DNA from: Microbacterium sp. Se63.02b
GTDB lineage: Bacteria > Actinomycetota > Actinomycetes > Actinomycetales > Microbacteriaceae
Assembly (NCBI RefSeq): GCF_014171575.1
Contig: NZ_CP050453.1
Coordinates: forward strand, 3,844,001 to 3,908,000
DNA: 64,000 nt
Reading direction: 5' to 3'
A model generated the notes under the pieces. That model was not told the origin of the DNA and did no database searches. It saw only the letters and a program-made list of their open reading frames with translations. Shown here piece after piece: positions 62,060 through 64,000 of the stretch (positions are counted from its first letter, which is position 1; every line of letters starts with the position of its first letter). A program made the translations under genes and the position numbers.

Positions 62060-62472
62060 GCGTTCGCAGCCCTTTCGGCATCGCGCTTGTTCGCGCACGG
62101 AGTGCACAGTCCGAAGATGTCGACGACGTGCGCGGCTTCCGTGAATCCGTGCAGGGCCGCGGTGCGGTGCGCCCACTGCTCGACGTCCTTGGCCTCGATC
62201 TCGACCGTGAGACCGCAGTTGCGGCAGATGAGGTGGTGGTGGTGTCCCTGAGTGGTGCACGCACGGTACAGCGCTTCACCCTCGGGGCTCTGCAGCGAGT
62301 CGGCATCTCCCGACGCCGCGAGACCTGCCAGTGCGCGGTAGACCGTGGCGAGGCCGATGCCCGTGTTGTCGTCGCGCAGCGAGGCATGCAGCGATTGGGC
62401 GCTCACGAAGCCGCGCGCGTCGGCGAGCGCTTCGCGTACACGTTCGCGCTGCCAGGTGTTCCGCTGAGCCAT
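62056..62472 (-). CDS. zur: Fur family metal regulator, probable Zur
   Basis: 138 residues. The winged helix is at 8-60 (RERVREALADARGFVSAQSL, GIGLATVYRALAGLAASGD). The metal region has HHHHLICRNCGLTVEIEAKD and a second CxxC in DIFGLCTPCANKR, which form the structural zinc site. Location between znuBC and a permease favours zinc over iron. ATG 62472 is 6 nt from a TAGACT -10 (62484-62479), so it is probably leaderless and separately transcribed from znuB. Its regulon is not shown by the sequence. Confidence 0.88.
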   Translation of the reverse strand: MAQRNTWQRERVREALADARGFVSAQSLHASLRDDNTGIGLATVYRALAGLAASGDADSLQSPEGEALYRACTTQGHHHHLICRNCGLTVEIEAKDVEQWAHRTAALHGFTEAAHVVDIFGLCTPCANKRDAERAANA

Positions 62473-62538
62473 ACGTCGAGTCTAGGCCGCGGGGGTTGGC
62501 GAGGGCTGGGAGCCCGATTCGACGGCACCGGACCGACC

Positions 62539-62615
62539 ATCCGCCGAGGTTGCGACGATCCACCGACGATCCGGCCGAATGCCTCGGCGGATCGTCATGC
62601 CGTCGGTGAATCGTC
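62539..62615. repeat. two interleaved inverted repeats between znuB and zur
   Basis: Arm A ATCCGCCGAGG (62539-62549) pairs with CCTCGGCGGAT (62582-62592). Arm B GACGATCCACCGACG (62554-62568) pairs with CGTCGGTGAATCGTC (62601-62615) at 14 of 15 positions. The order A-B-A'-B' is a pseudoknot topology and reaches the znuB stop codon. Confidence 0.65.
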
Positions 62616-63474
62616 AGGCAGGGACACGCCGCACACGCGCCCGCGTCTTCTGCACGATCCAGCACACGACGTAGATCGTGAACGACAGCGTGGTGATGTA
62701 CGGGCTCACCGGCAGCGTCCCCGCGAGGGCGAGCAGGATGCCGCCGACCGCCGAGACGAACCCGAACAGCGCGGCCAGCAGCGGCACCGCGATGGGACCG
62801 GCGGTCACGCGCATCGCGGCGGCGGCCGGTGTCACCAGGAGCGCCATCACGAGCAGTGCCCCGATGATGTGCACGCTGACGGCGACGATGAGTCCGAGCA
62901 GCACCATGAACAGCAGGCTCACGGCGCGGGTCGGGACCCCGCGGGCGGCAGCCGACTCGGGGTCGAGCGAGTCGAACCGCAGCGGGTTCCACATGATCAG
63001 CAGCCCGAGCAGCACGACGATGCTGATGCCGATGAGCCAGCCGAGGTCGGGGCTCGACACCGACACGATCTGGCCGGTGAGCAGGCTGAACCGGTTGGCG
63101 CTGCGCCCGTCGTAGAGCGAGAGGAACAGGATGCCGAGGCCGAGGCCGAACGGCATCAGCACGCCGACCACCGAGTTGCGGTCGCGCGCCTTGGCGCCGA
63201 GGATGCCGATGAGGATCGCGGCCACGAGCGCCCCGCCGAGGGACCCGGCGACGACGCTGCCGCCGAAGAGGAGCGCGGCAGCGGCTCCGGCGAACGACAG
63301 TTCGCTCACGCCGTGCACCGCGAACGCGAGATCGCGCTGCATCACGAAGACGCCGATCAGACCGCCGACGATGCCGAGCACGGCGCCCGCGATGATCGAG
63401 TTCGAGAGCAGGGCGACGAGCTCGCCGTAGTCCTGGAACGAGAAGATGTCGCTCCAGTCGAGGAGAGGCCTCAT
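62614..63474 (-). CDS. znuB: zinc/manganese ABC transporter permease (ABC-3 family)
   Basis: 286 residues with eight or nine membrane segments. Family patterns are NSIIAGAVLGIVGGLIGVFV, DLAFAVHGVSELSFAGAAAA with the conserved His, and VHIIGALLVMALLVTPAAAA. The ATG at 63474 overlaps the ATPase gene stop as ATGA. With the downstream Zur, a zinc importer is the most likely call, but manganese relatives cannot be excluded. Confidence 0.9.
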   Translation of the reverse strand: MRPLLDWSDIFSFQDYGELVALLSNSIIAGAVLGIVGGLIGVFVMQRDLAFAVHGVSELSFAGAAAALLFGGSVVAGSLGGALVAAILIGILGAKARDRNSVVGVLMPFGLGLGILFLSLYDGRSANRFSLLTGQIVSVSSPDLGWLIGISIVVLLGLLIMWNPLRFDSLDPESAAARGVPTRAVSLLFMVLLGLIVAVSVHIIGALLVMALLVTPAAAAMRVTAGPIAVPLLAALFGFVSAVGGILLALAGTLPVSPYITTLSFTIYVVCWIVQKTRARVRRVPA

Positions 63475-64000
63475 GCCGCGCCTCCGTGCTCGTGGCCGCC
63501 GTGGTCGTGGTGGGGCTCGGCATCCGGGACGCCGACGACGACCAGACGGTCTCCGGCGCGCAGCACGAACACCGGAGTGCCGTAGAGGTCGGTGAGCACC
63601 CGGGTCTGCAGCACCTCGTCCGGCGTTCCGAGCAGGAAGCGTCCGCCGGCGATGTAGAGGATGCGGTCCACGCGGCCGAGGATCGGGTTGATGTCGTGCG
63701 TCACGAAGAGCACCGCCGCCTCGCGCTCACGACGCTGACGGTCGATGATGTCGGTCACGGCGAGCTGGTTCGCGAGGTCGAGGTTCGACAGCGGTTCGTC
63801 GCACAGCAGCAGGGTGGGTTCGTCGGCGAGCGCCTGACCCACGCGCAGTCGCTGCTGCTCACCACCCGACAGAGACCGACGCGGCGGTCGGCGAAGTGCG
63901 AGGCCCCGACCGCCTCGAGGAGACGGTCGACCTTCGCCCGGTCGCCGCGATGCGGGATGGGAAATCCGAACCGGCTGCCCTGCACCCCCAGAGCGACGAG
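63471..64000 (-). CDS. znuC: metal ABC transporter ATPase, partial (one frameshift)
   Basis: The N-terminal part, including Walker A, lies beyond the right edge. Visible are LGVQGSRFGFPIPHRGDRAK, the signature LSGGEQQR, Walker B in TLLLCDEPLSNLDLANQLAV and the H-loop in LFVTHDINPIL. One break near 63873 splits the frame just before the signature. The C-terminus is His-rich (EPHHDHGGHEHGGAA), as in metal-specific members. The substrate-binding ZnuA gene would be upstream, outside the window. Confidence 0.88.
   Translation of the reverse strand, partial: RRSGGAGQPVRISHPASRRPGEGRPSPRGGRGLALRRPPRRSLSGGEQQRLRVGQALADEPTLLLCDEPLSNLDLANQLAVTDIIDRQRREREAAVLFVTHDINPILGRVDRILYIAGGRFLLGTPDEVLQTRVLTDLYGTPVFVLRAGDRLVVVGVPDAEPHHDHGGHEHGGAA

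Noticed and set aside
1..64000. CRISPR arrays, prophage, insertion sequences, integrons
   Set aside because: No spaced direct repeats of suitable length, no transposase, integrase, phage or cas gene was seen.

Overview
The window is high-GC DNA from an actinobacterium, most probably a member of the Microbacteriaceae and of a Microbacterium-like type. This rests on base composition, on the many leaderless genes with TANNNT -10 boxes about 6 nt before the start codon, on Micrococcales-style gene content (CopD/CtaG fusion, Dcd, HU, the rpmB-rpmG-rpsN trio), and on the density of LacI/IclR/CUT1 sugar loci. The genus is inferred, not proven. No transposase, integrase, prophage gene or CRISPR array was seen.

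Layout. 1-6.5 kb: a nucleoside or ribose salvage locus, with a LacI regulator, two nucleoside hydrolase genes, a CUT1 ABC importer and a ribokinase; the same operator lies on the -10 box of both hydrolase genes. 6.6-18.2 kb: transport and stress genes (UMF1-type MFS, CDF metal exporter, two His-rich MarR-like regulators, TetR/hydrolase, MFS/HxlR, SoxR/MFS with a textbook SoxR box, FUSC protein). 18.2-23.3 kb: dcd, then a rhamnonate catabolic cluster (IclR, MFS, MDR dehydrogenase, rhmD). 23.4 kb: tRNA-Gly(CCC). 25.3-39 kb: an aldehyde dehydrogenase/GntR pair, a DUF2804-CUT1-SorC transport operon fused in layout to acyl-CoA genes (MaoC, CaiB, two acyl-CoA dehydrogenases, SDR, thiolase) that together could form a beta-oxidation-like pathway. 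39-43.2 kb: GH2 glycosidase, MFS and LacI around a perfect 28-bp palindrome. 43.2-54.5 kb: housekeeping and miscellaneous genes (aquaporin, APC permease, CorA, heme oxygenase with a DtxR-like box, PIF1/RecD-like helicase, CopD/CtaG). 54.5-64 kb: HU, TetR/hydrolase, then a zinc-related stretch: cysteine-poor rpmB-rpmG-rpsN, mpg, a membrane-anchored propeller-like protein, a TIGR03943-type protein with a His-rich loop, a permease, a Zur-like regulator, znuB and a partial znuC.

Data quality. About 25 genes, including rpsN, carry single-base frameshifts, mostly in short G or C runs, and often two compensating shifts in one gene. This looks like sequencing or assembly error rather than gene decay. 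I therefore give full gene spans and state where the frame breaks. Starts and operators were read by eye; no database search was run.
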